From DASUMP01 sp036277635 (GTDB taxonomy: Bacteria; Actinomycetota; Acidimicrobiia; IMCC26256; PALSA-610), in contig DASUMP010000270.1 in NCBI GenBank assembly GCA_036277635.1, positions 1 through 42,131 of the forward strand: 42,131 bases of DNA, read 5' to 3'. Below, in pieces: positions 7,556 to 15,516 of the stretch. A model generated the notes under the pieces. That model saw only the letters and a list, made by a program, of their open reading frames with translations. It was not told the DNA's origin and did no database searches. The translations under genes and the position numbers were made by a program. Positions within the stretch are counted from its first letter, which is position 1; each line of letters begins with the position of its first letter.

Positions 7556-8308
7556 TCAGCGACCCGCGACGAGTAAGCGGTAGCCGCAGTCGTACTCGTC
7601 GAGGTCGCGCAGGTGACCGTGACGGCGGTCCCACTCGCCCGACTCGAGATCGGCGGCGAGCCGTGCGGTGCCCTCGGCGAGCGCGTCGTCGTCGAGCTGC
7701 GCGAAGAATGACATGCCTTGTTGGACGACGGGGTCGAGATACGCCTCGGGCCGGTTCCAGAACGCGGCGCCGAAGCCGTCGATGCAGTCGGCCGGGACGG
7801 GCACGGGATCGATGGTGCGCACGTCGAGGTGCGCGCGGAATTCGTCGGCGCCGGGAGCGCTGCGCTCGGTCGGCAGGTCGACGACCTCCGGGAAGTAGTC
7901 GTGGATGATCCACGCGTGCTGCGACCACGACGGCTCGAAGTAGAAGACGACCTGTCGGGGTGCGACCCGCTGCATCTCGGCGAGTCCGGCGCCGAGGTCG
8001 CGCCAGTGGTGCGCGGTCAGCACCGCCATCGCGGCCTCGAATGCGCCGGAGGCGAACGGGAGCCCTTCGGCGACGGCGCGGACCACCGGCGCAGTGTCGG
8101 CGTTGCGCTGCGCCACCATCACCGCCGACGGCTCGACCGCGACGACGTGGCGATCGGTGGGTTCGTAGGAGCCCGCCCCCGCACCGACGTTGCACACGGC
8201 GCGCGCGTCGCCCAGGGCGGCGTGGATGCGCGCGGCGATCCGCGGGTCGGTGCGTCGGGACGCGGTGTACGTGCGCCCGATCCGGTCGTACACCCTCGGC
8301 GAGCTCAC
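7556..8308 (-). CDS. Class I SAM-dependent methyltransferase
   Basis: The 250-residue protein has the Rossmann-type methyltransferase signature: YDRIGRTYTASRRTDPRI near the start, motif I VCNVGAGAGSYEP (about 38-50), an acidic residue at the end of strand 2 (VVAVEPSAVMVAQR) and a post-I region ending MAVLTAHHWRDLGAGLAEMQ. The C-terminal half (VPVPADCIDGFGAAFWNRPE) resembles an uncharacterised methyltransferase type 11 group. GTG (8308-8306) overlaps the ribH TGA as GTGA, so it belongs to the FMN-controlled rib operon. Nothing in the sequence names the substrate; a link to flavin is only contextual. Confidence 0.85.
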   Translation of the reverse strand: MSSPRVYDRIGRTYTASRRTDPRIAARIHAALGDARAVCNVGAGAGSYEPTDRHVVAVEPSAVMVAQRNADTAPVVRAVAEGLPFASGAFEAAMAVLTAHHWRDLGAGLAEMQRVAPRQVVFYFEPSWSQHAWIIHDYFPEVVDLPTERSAPGADEFRAHLDVRTIDPVPVPADCIDGFGAAFWNRPEAYLDPVVQQGMSFFAQLDDDALAEGTARLAADLESGEWDRRHGHLRDLDEYDCGYRLLVAGR

Positions 8309-8775
8309 GATCCTGGCAGCGCGCGTAGGAGCGCCACCATCTCGATGGCGGTCGCCGCGGCTTCCTCGCCCTTGTGGCCTTCGGTGCCGCCGACGCGCGC
8401 GAGGGCCTGCTCGCGGTTGTCGGTCGTGAGCACGCCGAACACGACGGGCACGCCGGTGTCGAGCGCGACCTGCTGCAGGCCGCGCGCGCACTCGCCCGCG
8501 ACGTACTCGAAGTGCGGGGTGTCGCCGCGCACCACCGCGCCGAGACAGATCACCGCGTCGGCCGCGCCGGAGCGAGCGAAATGCAGCGCTGCCACCGGGA
8601 GCTCGAACGCGCCGGGTACCCACACGACGTGGCGGTCGGTCACGCCGGCGTCGCCCAGCACGCGCTCGACGCCGTCGAGCAACGCGCCCGTGAGGTCTTC
8701 GTTGAAGCGCGCGACGACGACGGCGATGCGCATGCCGGTGCCGTCGAGCGCGCCGCTCGGCGCGTACTCCCCCAT
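8305..8775 (-). CDS. ribH: 6,7-dimethyl-8-ribityllumazine synthase
   Basis: RibH condenses the pyrimidine product of RibD with dihydroxybutanone phosphate (from RibBA) and assembles into icosahedral or pentameric shells. The 156-residue protein shows IAVVVARFNEDLTGALLDGV, VPGAFELPVAALHFA, the catalytic-histidine segment GAVVRGDTPHFEYVAGE and GVLTTDNREQALAR. It begins one base past the ribBA stop codon and overlaps the methyltransferase gene by four bases. The ATG at 8775-8773 yields a 14-residue N-terminal extension before the core. Confidence 0.97.
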   Translation of the reverse strand: MGEYAPSGALDGTGMRIAVVVARFNEDLTGALLDGVERVLGDAGVTDRHVVWVPGAFELPVAALHFARSGAADAVICLGAVVRGDTPHFEYVAGECARGLQQVALDTGVPVVFGVLTTDNREQALARVGGTEGHKGEEAAATAIEMVALLRALPGS

Positions 8776-8776
8776 G

Positions 8777-10015
8777 TCAACCCTGCACCTGGCGGTTGCC
8801 GTCGTCGTCCATGTCGAGGAGGTGGCCGAGCTTCTCCTGCTTGGTGAGCAGGTACGAGAGGTTCTCGTTGTTCGCTTCGGTCACGAGGGGGACCCGCTCG
8901 ACGATCTCGAGGCCGTAGCCTTCGATGCCCCCGTACTTCGACGGGTTGTTCGTCATCAGGCGCATGGTGGTGATGCCGAGGTCGACGAGCATCTGCGCGC
9001 CGATGCCGTACTCGCGCGAGTCGGCGGGGAAGCCGAGCTCGAGGTTCGCCTCGACGGTGTCGCGACCCTGCTCCTGCAGCGCGTACGCGCGCAGCTTGTG
9101 GCCGAGCCCGATGCCGCGACCCTCGTGGCCGCGCAGGTACACGACGACGCCTTCGCCCTCGGCGGCGACCCGCTCGAGCGCGGTGTCGAGCTGCAACCCG
9201 CAGTCACAGCGCAACGAGCCGAAGACATCGCCGGTGAGGCACTCCGAGTGCACGCGCACGAGCACGTCGTCCTTGCCCGACACCTCGCCGCGCACGAACG
9301 CGACGTGCTCGGTGCCGTCGATCAACGACTCGAAGACGTGGGCGGTGAAGTCGCCGTACTGCGTGGGGATGCGGGCTTCCGCGACGCGCCGCACGAGCTT
9401 CTCGCGGTGGCGGCGGTAGCGGATCAGCGCGGCGATCGTCACCAGCACGAGTCCGTGTTCGGCGGCGAACCGCTCGAGGTCGGGGAGGCGCTGCATGGTG
9501 CCGTCGTCGTTCACGATCTCGGCGAGCACCCCCGACGGGAACGCGTCGGCGAGGCGGGCGAGGTCGACCGCGGCTTCGGTGTGACCGGCGCGCTTGAGGA
9601 CCCCACCTTCGCGGTAGCGCAGCGGGAAGATGTGCCCGGGGCGGGCGAGGTCGCCCGGTCGCGCGTTGGCGTCGAGCAGCGTGTGCACGGTCGCGCACCG
9701 GTCGGCGGCCGAGATGCCCGTCGACACGCCGTGACGGGCGTCGACCGACACCGTGAACGCGGTGCGCTGACCCTCGGTGTTCTCGTTGCCCGAGACCATG
9801 AGCGGCAGCTGCAGCTCGTCGAGCCGGTCGCCTTCGAGCGGCTGGCAGATCACGCCGCTCGTGTAGCGGATCATGAATGCCATCTTCTCCGGCGTCATCT
9901 TCTCGGCGGCGATGATCAGGTCGCCTTCGTTCTCGCGGTCTTCGTCGTCGACCACGACGACGAACTCGCCGCGCCGGATCGCTTCGATGGCTGCCTCGAC
10001 GTCGTCGAAGGTCAT
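8777..10015 (-). CDS. ribBA: Bifunctional DHBP synthase / GTP cyclohydrolase II
   Basis: This 412-residue fusion makes both riboflavin precursors. The N-terminal half (about 1-205) is 3,4-dihydroxy-2-butanone 4-phosphate synthase, with the acidic metal-binding loop DDEDRENEGDLIIAAE and GHTEAAVDLARLA. The C-terminal half is GTP cyclohydrolase II, with the zinc-ligand segment SECLTGDVFGSLRCDCGLQL and YLRGHEGRGIGL. Key residues are present in both halves, so both activities are likely. ATG (10015-10013) overlaps the ribE TGA as ATGA. Controlled by the FMN riboswitch upstream of ribD. Confidence 0.97.
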   Translation of the reverse strand: MTFDDVEAAIEAIRRGEFVVVVDDEDRENEGDLIIAAEKMTPEKMAFMIRYTSGVICQPLEGDRLDELQLPLMVSGNENTEGQRTAFTVSVDARHGVSTGISAADRCATVHTLLDANARPGDLARPGHIFPLRYREGGVLKRAGHTEAAVDLARLADAFPSGVLAEIVNDDGTMQRLPDLERFAAEHGLVLVTIAALIRYRRHREKLVRRVAEARIPTQYGDFTAHVFESLIDGTEHVAFVRGEVSGKDDVLVRVHSECLTGDVFGSLRCDCGLQLDTALERVAAEGEGVVVYLRGHEGRGIGLGHKLRAYALQEQGRDTVEANLELGFPADSREYGIGAQMLVDLGITTMRLMTNNPSKYGGIEGYGLEIVERVPLVTEANNENLSYLLTKQEKLGHLLDMDDDGNRQVQG

Positions 10016-10629
10016 TGCGGTGCTCCTGTTCGAGGTGACGCGTCGCCGAGCAGGCGCTCGACGTACTTCGCCACCACGTCCACTTCGAGGTTCACTCGCG
10101 CGCCGGGGGCGCGCGTGCCGAGCGTCGTCACGGCGAGGGTGTGCGGGATCAGCGCGACCGCGAAGCCGTCGGCGTCGAGTGCGGCGACCGTGAGGCTCGC
10201 GCCGTCGACGGTGATCGACCCCTTGTGCACGACGTAGCGCAGCACTTCGGCCGGCGCGTCGAACCAGACGAGCTCGGAGCCGTCGGGCTGCGCGACGCGC
10301 TCGCGCACGGTGCCGGTGGCGTCGACGTGGCCCTGCACGAGGTGGCCGCCGAGCCGGTCGGCGAGACGCACCGGTCGTTCGAGGTTCACCGGCGCACCGG
10401 GCTCGAGGTCGCCGAGGTTCGTGCGCTGCAGCGTCTCGACGACCGCGTCGGCAGCCCACCAGCTGTCGCCCAGCTCCACGACGGTGAGGCAACAGCCGTT
10501 CACGGAGATGGAATCGCCGATCGCGGCGTCGGAGAGGACGACCGTCGCGTCGATCTCGACGCGCGCGCCGCCGGCGTTCGGGGTGACCGCGCGGACCCGG
10601 CCGAGCTCTTCGACGATGCCGGTGAACAT
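10012..10629 (-). CDS. ribE: Riboflavin synthase, alpha chain type
   Basis: This enzyme dismutates two lumazines to riboflavin, the last step of the pathway. The 205-residue protein consists of two lumazine-binding barrel repeats: the first starts MFTGIVEELGRVRAV with SISVNGCCLTVVEL, the second (about 98 onward) has GGHLVQGHVDATGTV and SITVDGASLTVAALD. The MFTGIVE start and the G-x-L-V-Q-G-H-V-D segment are diagnostic. Its ATG shares one base with the ribD stop (TGATG), and its stop overlaps ribBA, giving a fully coupled ribD-E-BA chain. Confidence 0.97.
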   Translation of the reverse strand: MFTGIVEELGRVRAVTPNAGGARVEIDATVVLSDAAIGDSISVNGCCLTVVELGDSWWAADAVVETLQRTNLGDLEPGAPVNLERPVRLADRLGGHLVQGHVDATGTVRERVAQPDGSELVWFDAPAEVLRYVVHKGSITVDGASLTVAALDADGFAVALIPHTLAVTTLGTRAPGARVNLEVDVVAKYVERLLGDASPRTGAPQ

Positions 10630-11738
10630 CAGCCGACCTCCGCGTCGACGCGGCGGTACTCGAGGCGGACGTCGTCGTCGAGCGGCGTGCTCGACGCCAG
10701 CGCGAAGCGGGTGGCGTCGGCGAGCGTGTCGGGCCCCGCGGTCGCGAACCCGGCGTGGCCGCGCTCGCCGAGCACGACCGGCGCGACGTAGACGACGAGA
10801 CGATCGACGACACCGGCGGCGAGCGCGGCGCCGGCCAACGTGCCGCCGCCTTCGACGAGCGCGGTGAGCACGTCGCGCGCGCCGAGCAGGGCGAGCAGTG
10901 AGCGCAGGTCGACACCACCGTCGGGCGCGGCAGGGAGCACCTCGACCTTCGCCCCGGCCGCGTGCCACGCGTCGAGTGCGCTCGCCGGAGCGCGTTCGGT
11001 CGTCGCCACGAGCGTCGGCGCGAGCGCGGGGTCGAACAACGGCCCGTCGGCCGCGACCCGGCCGCGCCCATCGAGCAGCACGCGCAACGGCGGTCGGGGT
11101 GGAGCGGGCGCGTCGCGCACGGTGAGCGACGGCGCATCCGCGAGCGCGGTCCCGCTCCCGACGACGATCGCCTGGGACTCGGCGCGCAGCCGGTGCACGT
11201 CGGCGCGCGCGGCGGCACCGGTGAGCCACTGCGAGGTGCCGTCGGCGGCGGCGACCTTGCCGTCGAGCGACACCGCGAGCTTGAGCAGGCACGACGCGCG
11301 GCCCGTGCGCCGGTGGTGCAGGTACGGCGCGAGCGACGCGGCCGCGACCTCGGCGCCGGCGCCGACCTCCACGGTCACGCCCGCGGCGCGCAGCACCTCG
11401 ATCCCCTGCCCCGCCACGTGGCGGTCGGGGTCGACGATCGCCACGACCACGCGCGCCACGCCCGCGTCCACGAGCGCGTGCGCGCACGGCCCGGTGCGGC
11501 CGGTGTGCGCACACGGCTCCAACGTGACGTACGCGGTCGCGCCCCGAGCACGATCACTTGCGGCGTCGAGGGCGACGCGCTCGGCGTGGCGCCCGCCGGG
11601 CGGCTCGGTCGCGCCCTCGCCGACGACGACGCCGTCGGGGGCGACGAGGACGCAGCCGACCCACGGATTCGGCGCGGTGCGCGTGCGGACCGACGCACCG
11701 AGCTCGAGCGCTCGTGTCATCGCGTCGTCGTCGCGCAC
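10629..11738 (-). CDS. ribD: Bifunctional diaminohydroxyphosphoribosylaminopyrimidine deaminase/reductase
   Basis: RibD carries out steps two and three of riboflavin synthesis. The N-terminal cytidine-deaminase-like domain (about 1-145) has the zinc site GGRHAERVAL and PCAHTGRTGPCAHAL, preceded by TAPNPWVGCVLV. The C-terminal NADPH-dependent reductase (about 150-369) has LKLAVSLDGKVAAADG, SQWLTG and VEGGGTLAGAAL. The GTG at 11738-11736 was chosen because GGAGG precedes it closely and it gives the usual residues ahead of the deaminase core; the ATG at 11720-11718 is an alternative. The reading frame stays open into the riboswitch, but that part is non-coding. First gene of the FMN-regulated operon. 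Confidence 0.95.
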   Translation of the reverse strand: MRDDDAMTRALELGASVRTRTAPNPWVGCVLVAPDGVVVGEGATEPPGGRHAERVALDAASDRARGATAYVTLEPCAHTGRTGPCAHALVDAGVARVVVAIVDPDRHVAGQGIEVLRAAGVTVEVGAGAEVAAASLAPYLHHRRTGRASCLLKLAVSLDGKVAAADGTSQWLTGAAARADVHRLRAESQAIVVGSGTALADAPSLTVRDAPAPPRPPLRVLLDGRGRVAADGPLFDPALAPTLVATTERAPASALDAWHAAGAKVEVLPAAPDGGVDLRSLLALLGARDVLTALVEGGGTLAGAALAAGVVDRLVVYVAPVVLGERGHAGFATAGPDTLADATRFALASSTPLDDDVRLEYRRVDAEVG

Positions 11739-11840
11739 CGCTCCTCCGGCTCCGATGCGGGGCGGGACGCGGCGAGACGCGGCCACGGCGACGCCCGGCC
11801 ACGCCAGCGACCGGGGTCGCGCGCGTGGGCACGCCGTGGA

Positions 11841-11985
11841 ACCGCCCTCTCCCATCCGGACTCTCACCGTCGGCCCAGGACTCGCACCTGATCGGCGCAC
11901 GGCTGGCAGCCGTGCGTTCGCGGGCTCCCACCCGCAGGTGGTCACCGCCGGTCGGGACTTGCACCCAACCCCGAGGGCTTCGATT
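11841..11985 (-). promoter_or_regulatory. FMN riboswitch (RFN element)
   Basis: The minus-strand RNA contains the conserved RFN blocks in order: CTCGGGGTTGGGTGCAAGTC (from about 11975), CCCGACCGGCGGTGACC, a variable arm ending GGGAGCCCGCGAA, GGTGCGAGTCCTGGGCCGAC and finally AGAGTCCGGATGGGAGAGG. The match to the six-arm FMN aptamer is clear. About 100 nt of GC-rich sequence separates it from the ribD ribosome-binding site. No T-tract follows, so control is more likely at translation initiation than by intrinsic termination; that last point is inference. Confidence 0.95.
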
Positions 11986-11994
11986 GTCGAGGCC

Positions 11995-12000
11995 AGCGTA
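11995..12000 (-). promoter_or_regulatory. Probable -10 box of the rib operon
   Basis: TACGCT on the minus strand, with TTCCAT as a weak -35 about 17 nt upstream, would start transcription at about 11988, right at the 5' edge of the FMN aptamer. It lies immediately downstream of the terminator of the preceding operon, which supports the assignment. Confidence 0.5.
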
Positions 12001-12031
12001 CACGGATCGCGCCGAAAATGGAACAGGTTCT

Positions 12032-12060
12032 AAAAACGCCGGAACGGCTTCCCGCCGTCC
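12032..12060 (-). terminator. Intrinsic terminator of the mIHF...mog operon
   Basis: On the minus strand a stem formed by ACGGC and GCCGT around GGGAA, extended by GG/CC with one bulged base (12060-12041), is followed by GGCG and then five Ts (12036-12032). It is the clearest rho-independent terminator in the window and sits about 50 nt after the MogA/MoaB stop codon and 30 nt before the rib promoter. Confidence 0.75.
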
Positions 12061-12066
12061 GTTGCA

Positions 12067-12095
12067 GCGATTTCCCTCGTCGTCGAGGAGATCGC
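12067..12095 (-). repeat. Inverted repeat 3' of the MogA/MoaB gene
   Basis: GCGAT and the following bases pair with GGAGATCGC through a 12-bp stem with one bulged C and a 4-nt loop. It lies between the stop codon at 12113 and the T-tract terminator, so it may protect the mRNA 3' end or assist termination. Confidence 0.55.
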
Positions 12096-12112
12096 CGCAA
12101 TGAACGTGGGGG

Positions 12113-12598
12113 TCAGTGGGGGTGGCCGCCGGCGAGGAGGTCGAGGGCGTGGGGCACGACGGGCAGGAGTACGTCGAGGGCCTCGATCGCCCCGCTCGCC
12201 GAACCGGGGGTGTTCACGACCAGTGCGGCGCCCCGCGTGCCGGCGACGGCCCGCGACAGCATCCCGAAGCCGCGCTCGCCGGCGTCGCTCGCCCGCCGCA
12301 CCGCCTCGGCGAGGCCGGGGGCCTCCCGCTCGATGACGGCGCGGGTGCCCTCGGGAGTGAGGTCGCGGGGGCCGAAGCCGGTGCCGCCCGTGGTGACCAC
12401 GAGGCCGGCGAAGCCGTCGGTGAGGTCGCGCAGCGCGGCGGCGACCGGCTCGACGCCGTCGGCGGTGACCCGGTGCTCGACGACGCGGAAGCCGTGGACT
12501 TCGAGATGCTGGACCAGCGCGCGACCCGAGCGGTCGTCGCGGGTGCCGCCGGCGACGCCGTCGGAGACGGTGAGCACCTTCGCCGCCAGCTCGGCCAT
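12113..12598 (-). CDS. MogA/MoaB family molybdenum cofactor protein
   Basis: The 161-residue protein belongs to the MoaB/Mog family, which adenylylates molybdopterin before molybdenum insertion. Visible motifs are the N-terminal AKVLTVSDGVAGGTRDDRSG, the MPT-binding loop VVTTGGTGFGPRDLTPEGTR and, towards the C terminus, TRGAALVVNTPGSASGAIEA. The ATG at 12598-12596 is 12 bp after the rpe stop. No other molybdopterin genes are nearby, and MoaB proteins can be inactive homologues, so the exact role is uncertain. It is the last gene before the terminator at 12032-12060. Confidence 0.9.
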   Translation of the reverse strand: MAELAAKVLTVSDGVAGGTRDDRSGRALVQHLEVHGFRVVEHRVTADGVEPVAAALRDLTDGFAGLVVTTGGTGFGPRDLTPEGTRAVIEREAPGLAEAVRRASDAGERGFGMLSRAVAGTRGAALVVNTPGSASGAIEALDVLLPVVPHALDLLAGGHPH

Positions 12599-12610
12599 CG
12601 ACCGGCCCGC

Positions 12611-13270
12611 TCAGGATCCCGTCGCGGCCATCGCGACGTCGCGCAGCGCGACCGCGGCGGCGCGCGGGTCGGAGGCCGCGAAGATCGCGGTGCCGGCGAC
12701 GAGTATGTCGACGCCCGCGGCCGCAGCCCGGGGCGCGGTCTCGAGGTTGATCCCGCCGTCGATCTCGATCTCGACGGCGAGTCCGGCCGCGTCGATGTCG
12801 CGGCGCGCGGCGCGTGCCTTGTCGAGCACGGCGTCGATGAACGGCTGGCCGCCGAACCCGGTCTTCACGCTCATCACGAGCAGCACGTCGATGTGTGTGA
12901 GGTACGGAGCGACCGCGTCGTAGGGCGTGTCCGGTTCGAACGTGAGACCGACACGCATACCGAGGGCGCGGATGCGGTCGAACAGCGGGCGCGGGTCGCC
13001 GAGCTCGACGTGCACGGTGCACTGGTCGGCACCGGCGTCGGCGAACGCGTCGAGCAAGTCGCCGGGGTTCGCGACCATCAGGTGGCAGTCGAGGTACAAG
13101 TCGGTGTGCTTGCGCAACGACTTCACGACCGGTGGTCCGATCGTGAGGTTCGGCACGTAGTGGCCGTCCATGCAGTCGACGTGCAGCAGGTCGACGACGT
13201 CGGAGACGCGATCGACCTCTTCGGCCAGCACCGCGAAGTCGGCGGCGAGGATCGACGGCGCGATCTTCAT
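12611..13270 (-). CDS. rpe: Ribulose-phosphate 3-epimerase
   Basis: Rpe interconverts ribulose 5-phosphate and xylulose 5-phosphate in the pentose phosphate pathway; ribulose 5-phosphate is also the substrate of RibBA. The 219-residue TIM barrel shows MKIAPSILAADFAVLAEEVD, LLHVDCMDGHYVPNLTIGPP (metal ligands), the LDCHLMVANP strand, LLVMSVKTGFGGQPFI and IEIDGGINLETAP. The ATG (13270-13268) gives the canonical start. It is 11 bp after rsmB. Confidence 0.97.
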   Translation of the reverse strand: MKIAPSILAADFAVLAEEVDRVSDVVDLLHVDCMDGHYVPNLTIGPPVVKSLRKHTDLYLDCHLMVANPGDLLDAFADAGADQCTVHVELGDPRPLFDRIRALGMRVGLTFEPDTPYDAVAPYLTHIDVLLVMSVKTGFGGQPFIDAVLDKARAARRDIDAAGLAVEIEIDGGINLETAPRAAAAGVDILVAGTAIFAASDPRAAAVALRDVAMAATGS

Positions 13271-13281
13271 ACCGGCCGACA

Positions 13282-14592
13282 CTAGGTGCTCGGGTGGTCG
13301 AGCGCGAGCACGTACATCGCGTCGCTGCCCGCGACCGTCGGCGACAGGAGCGCTCCGCGCCCGTAGGAGCGCCACGGCTCACCCGGCGGCGGAACCGGCC
13401 GCCAGTCGGCCAGCGCGTCGGCCGCCCACTCGTCGACGCCGAGCGTCTCGCGCTCGGTCAGCGTGCACACCGAGTACACCAGACGACCGCCGGGTCGCAC
13501 CGTGGCCGCCGCGGCGCGCAGGAGCACGCGCTGCAGGTTGGCGAGATCGTCGACGTCGGAGGAGGTGACCCGCCAGCGGGCTTCGGGGCGGCGCCGCAGC
13601 ACGCCGAGCCCCGAGCACGGCGCGTCGAGGAGGACGCGATCGAACACCGCGCGCACGGGCGGCCGGCGCGCGTCGGCGACGACGGGGTGCACCGACCGCA
13701 GCCCCAGGCGCGCCGCAGCACGCGCGATCAATCCCGTGCGGCCCGAGTGCAGGTCGGCGGCCACGACGACGCCGTCGTCGCCCATCTGCTCGGCGATGCC
13801 CGTGGACTTTCCGCCCGGCGCGGCGGCGAGATCGAGCACCCGCTCACCCGACCGCGCGCCGACGATCGCGACGACCGCTTGGCTGCCCTGGTCCTGCGGC
13901 GTCACCCGACCCTCACGCACGGCAGGCAGCTCCGACACGTCGCCGGTGCCGCGCACGAGCAGCGCCGACGGCAGCAGCGCGCCGAGCTCGACGTCGATGC
14001 CGGCGGCGCGCAGCTCGGCGACGACGTCGTCGACGGTCGCGCGTGTGGGGTTCACCCGCAGCGTCACCGCGGGCGGCTCGTTGTCGAGCTCGAGCACCGC
14101 GGCCGCGTCGGCCCGTCCGAGGGTGGCGGCGAGCTCGGCGACGATCCAGTCGGGGTGCGAGGTGCGGATGCCGAGGCTCTCGTCGTCGTCGCCGCTCGGC
14201 AGCGGCCACGGCGGCCCGAGCCGGCTCACGGAGCGCAACACCCCGTTCGCGAAGCCGCGCGCCCGCGCCGGGACCTCGGCGACAGTCTCACCGACCGCGG
14301 CGTGCGCGGGGACGCCGGTGAGGAGCTGCGAGGTGCCCAACCGCAGGGCGGCGCGGACCTCGGGATCGAGCGCGGCGAGCGGCCGGCTCACCACGCGGTG
14401 GAGCAGGTGGTCGGACGCGCGCTGCGCGCGCACCGCCCGGTAGGTGAGATCGGTCGCGAACGCGCGCTCGCGCGCGTCGAGACCGGTGCGCCGCAACAGC
14501 TCGGGCAGCACGAGGTTCGCGAACGCGCCGCCGTCGACGCGCACGAGCGCGGCGATCGCGACGCCGCGCGGCGTGAGGCGCGACCCGCTCAC
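13282..14592 (-). CDS. rsmB: 16S rRNA (cytosine967-C5)-methyltransferase, RsmB/Sun family
   Basis: The 436-residue protein has an N-terminal NusB-like RNA-binding domain (about 1-140: ARERAFATDLTYRAVRAQRA) and a C-terminal SAM methyltransferase. The latter shows motif I VLDLAAAPGGKSTGIAEQMG, the motif IV proline-cysteine LLDAPCSGLGVLRRRPEARW and the catalytic cysteine of motif VI, YSVCTLTERET. Both cysteines required by m5C methyltransferases are present. GTG (14592-14590) overlaps the fmt TGA as GTGA. Confidence 0.95.
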   Translation of the reverse strand: MSGSRLTPRGVAIAALVRVDGGAFANLVLPELLRRTGLDARERAFATDLTYRAVRAQRASDHLLHRVVSRPLAALDPEVRAALRLGTSQLLTGVPAHAAVGETVAEVPARARGFANGVLRSVSRLGPPWPLPSGDDDESLGIRTSHPDWIVAELAATLGRADAAAVLELDNEPPAVTLRVNPTRATVDDVVAELRAAGIDVELGALLPSALLVRGTGDVSELPAVREGRVTPQDQGSQAVVAIVGARSGERVLDLAAAPGGKSTGIAEQMGDDGVVVAADLHSGRTGLIARAAARLGLRSVHPVVADARRPPVRAVFDRVLLDAPCSGLGVLRRRPEARWRVTSSDVDDLANLQRVLLRAAAATVRPGGRLVYSVCTLTERETLGVDEWAADALADWRPVPPPGEPWRSYGRGALLSPTVAGSDAMYVLALDHPST

Positions 14593-15503
14593 GCGGACTC
14601 CGGGACCGGGTCGATCGCGACGTCGCCGGACAGCCCGCGGCGCCAGTCGGCGGCGGCCATGCGCGCCTTGCCTTCGGGCTGCACCTCGTCGAGCGCGAGC
14701 GCGCCCGCCGCGGTCTGCAGCTCCGCCGATGTCGAGATCGCGCCGACCCGGCGGTTGGGTGCCCCGTCGACGACGTGCGCGCGGTGCACCTTCACGCGCG
14801 TCCCTCCGACCGTGCACCACGCCCCCGGCTTCGGGTTCCCGGCCCGCACGATGCGATCGAGCTCGACCGCGGGTCGGTGCGGGTCGAGCCGGAACTCGTC
14901 GACGGTCAGCTTCTCTGCGTACGTGGGTTCGCCCTGCTGCTCCACCGGCTCGCGGGTCACGACGGTGTTCAGCTCGTCGCGCAGCAGCTCCACCGCCGCG
15001 TCGACGAGCCGCGCGTGGAGGTCGCCGGCGGTGTCGTCGGGGCGGATCGCGACGCGTCGCGTGGCGAACACCGGGCCGGCGTCGAGCGCGGCGACGATGC
15101 GCATGAGACCGACGCCGGTCCCCGCATCGCCGGCGAGGATCGCCCGTTCCACCGGCGCGGCACCCCGCCAGCGCGGCAACAACGAGAAGTGCACGTTCAC
15201 GAACCCGTGCGGGAGCGCGTCGAGCAACGACTGCGGGAGCAGCTGGCCGAACGCGACGACGACGCCGAGCTCGGCGCCCGTGGCCGCGACCTCGTCGACG
15301 ACGTCGCGCGCGCGTGCGGGCGTGACGACGCGCAACCCGAGCTCGGTGGCCGCCGCCTTCACAGGGCTCGGCTGCTCAGCCGCGCCTCGCCCGCGCCGGC
15401 GATCGGGTTGCGTGACGACGAGCACGATCTCGTGTCCGGCGTCGACCAGTGCGCGCAGCGGCGGCACCGCGTCGGCCGGGGTCCCGAGGTAGACGAGCCG
15501 CAT
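14589..15503 (-). CDS. fmt: Methionyl-tRNA formyltransferase
   Basis: Fmt formylates initiator Met-tRNA; it pairs functionally with the adjacent deformylase. The 304-residue protein has MRLVYLGTPADAVPPLRALV, the formyl-folate site NVHFSLLPRWRGAAPVERAI with its Asn and His, and GDAGTGVGLMRIVAALDAGP, matching the Asp-containing TGV motif. A C-terminal tRNA-binding OB domain (about 205-304) follows. ATG at 15503-15501. It lies 13 bp downstream of def. Confidence 0.96.
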   Translation of the reverse strand: MRLVYLGTPADAVPPLRALVDAGHEIVLVVTQPDRRRGRGAAEQPSPVKAAATELGLRVVTPARARDVVDEVAATGAELGVVVAFGQLLPQSLLDALPHGFVNVHFSLLPRWRGAAPVERAILAGDAGTGVGLMRIVAALDAGPVFATRRVAIRPDDTAGDLHARLVDAAVELLRDELNTVVTREPVEQQGEPTYAEKLTVDEFRLDPHRPAVELDRIVRAGNPKPGAWCTVGGTRVKVHRAHVVDGAPNRRVGAISTSAELQTAAGALALDEVQPEGKARMAAADWRRGLSGDVAIDPVPESA

Positions 15504-15516
15504 GCGTGCCGGCGGA

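Noticed and set aside
7718..10237. Plus-strand open frame of 839 codons
   Set aside because: Antisense to the methyltransferase, ribH, ribBA and part of ribE; repetitive Arg/Glu/Val/Asp composition and no domain.
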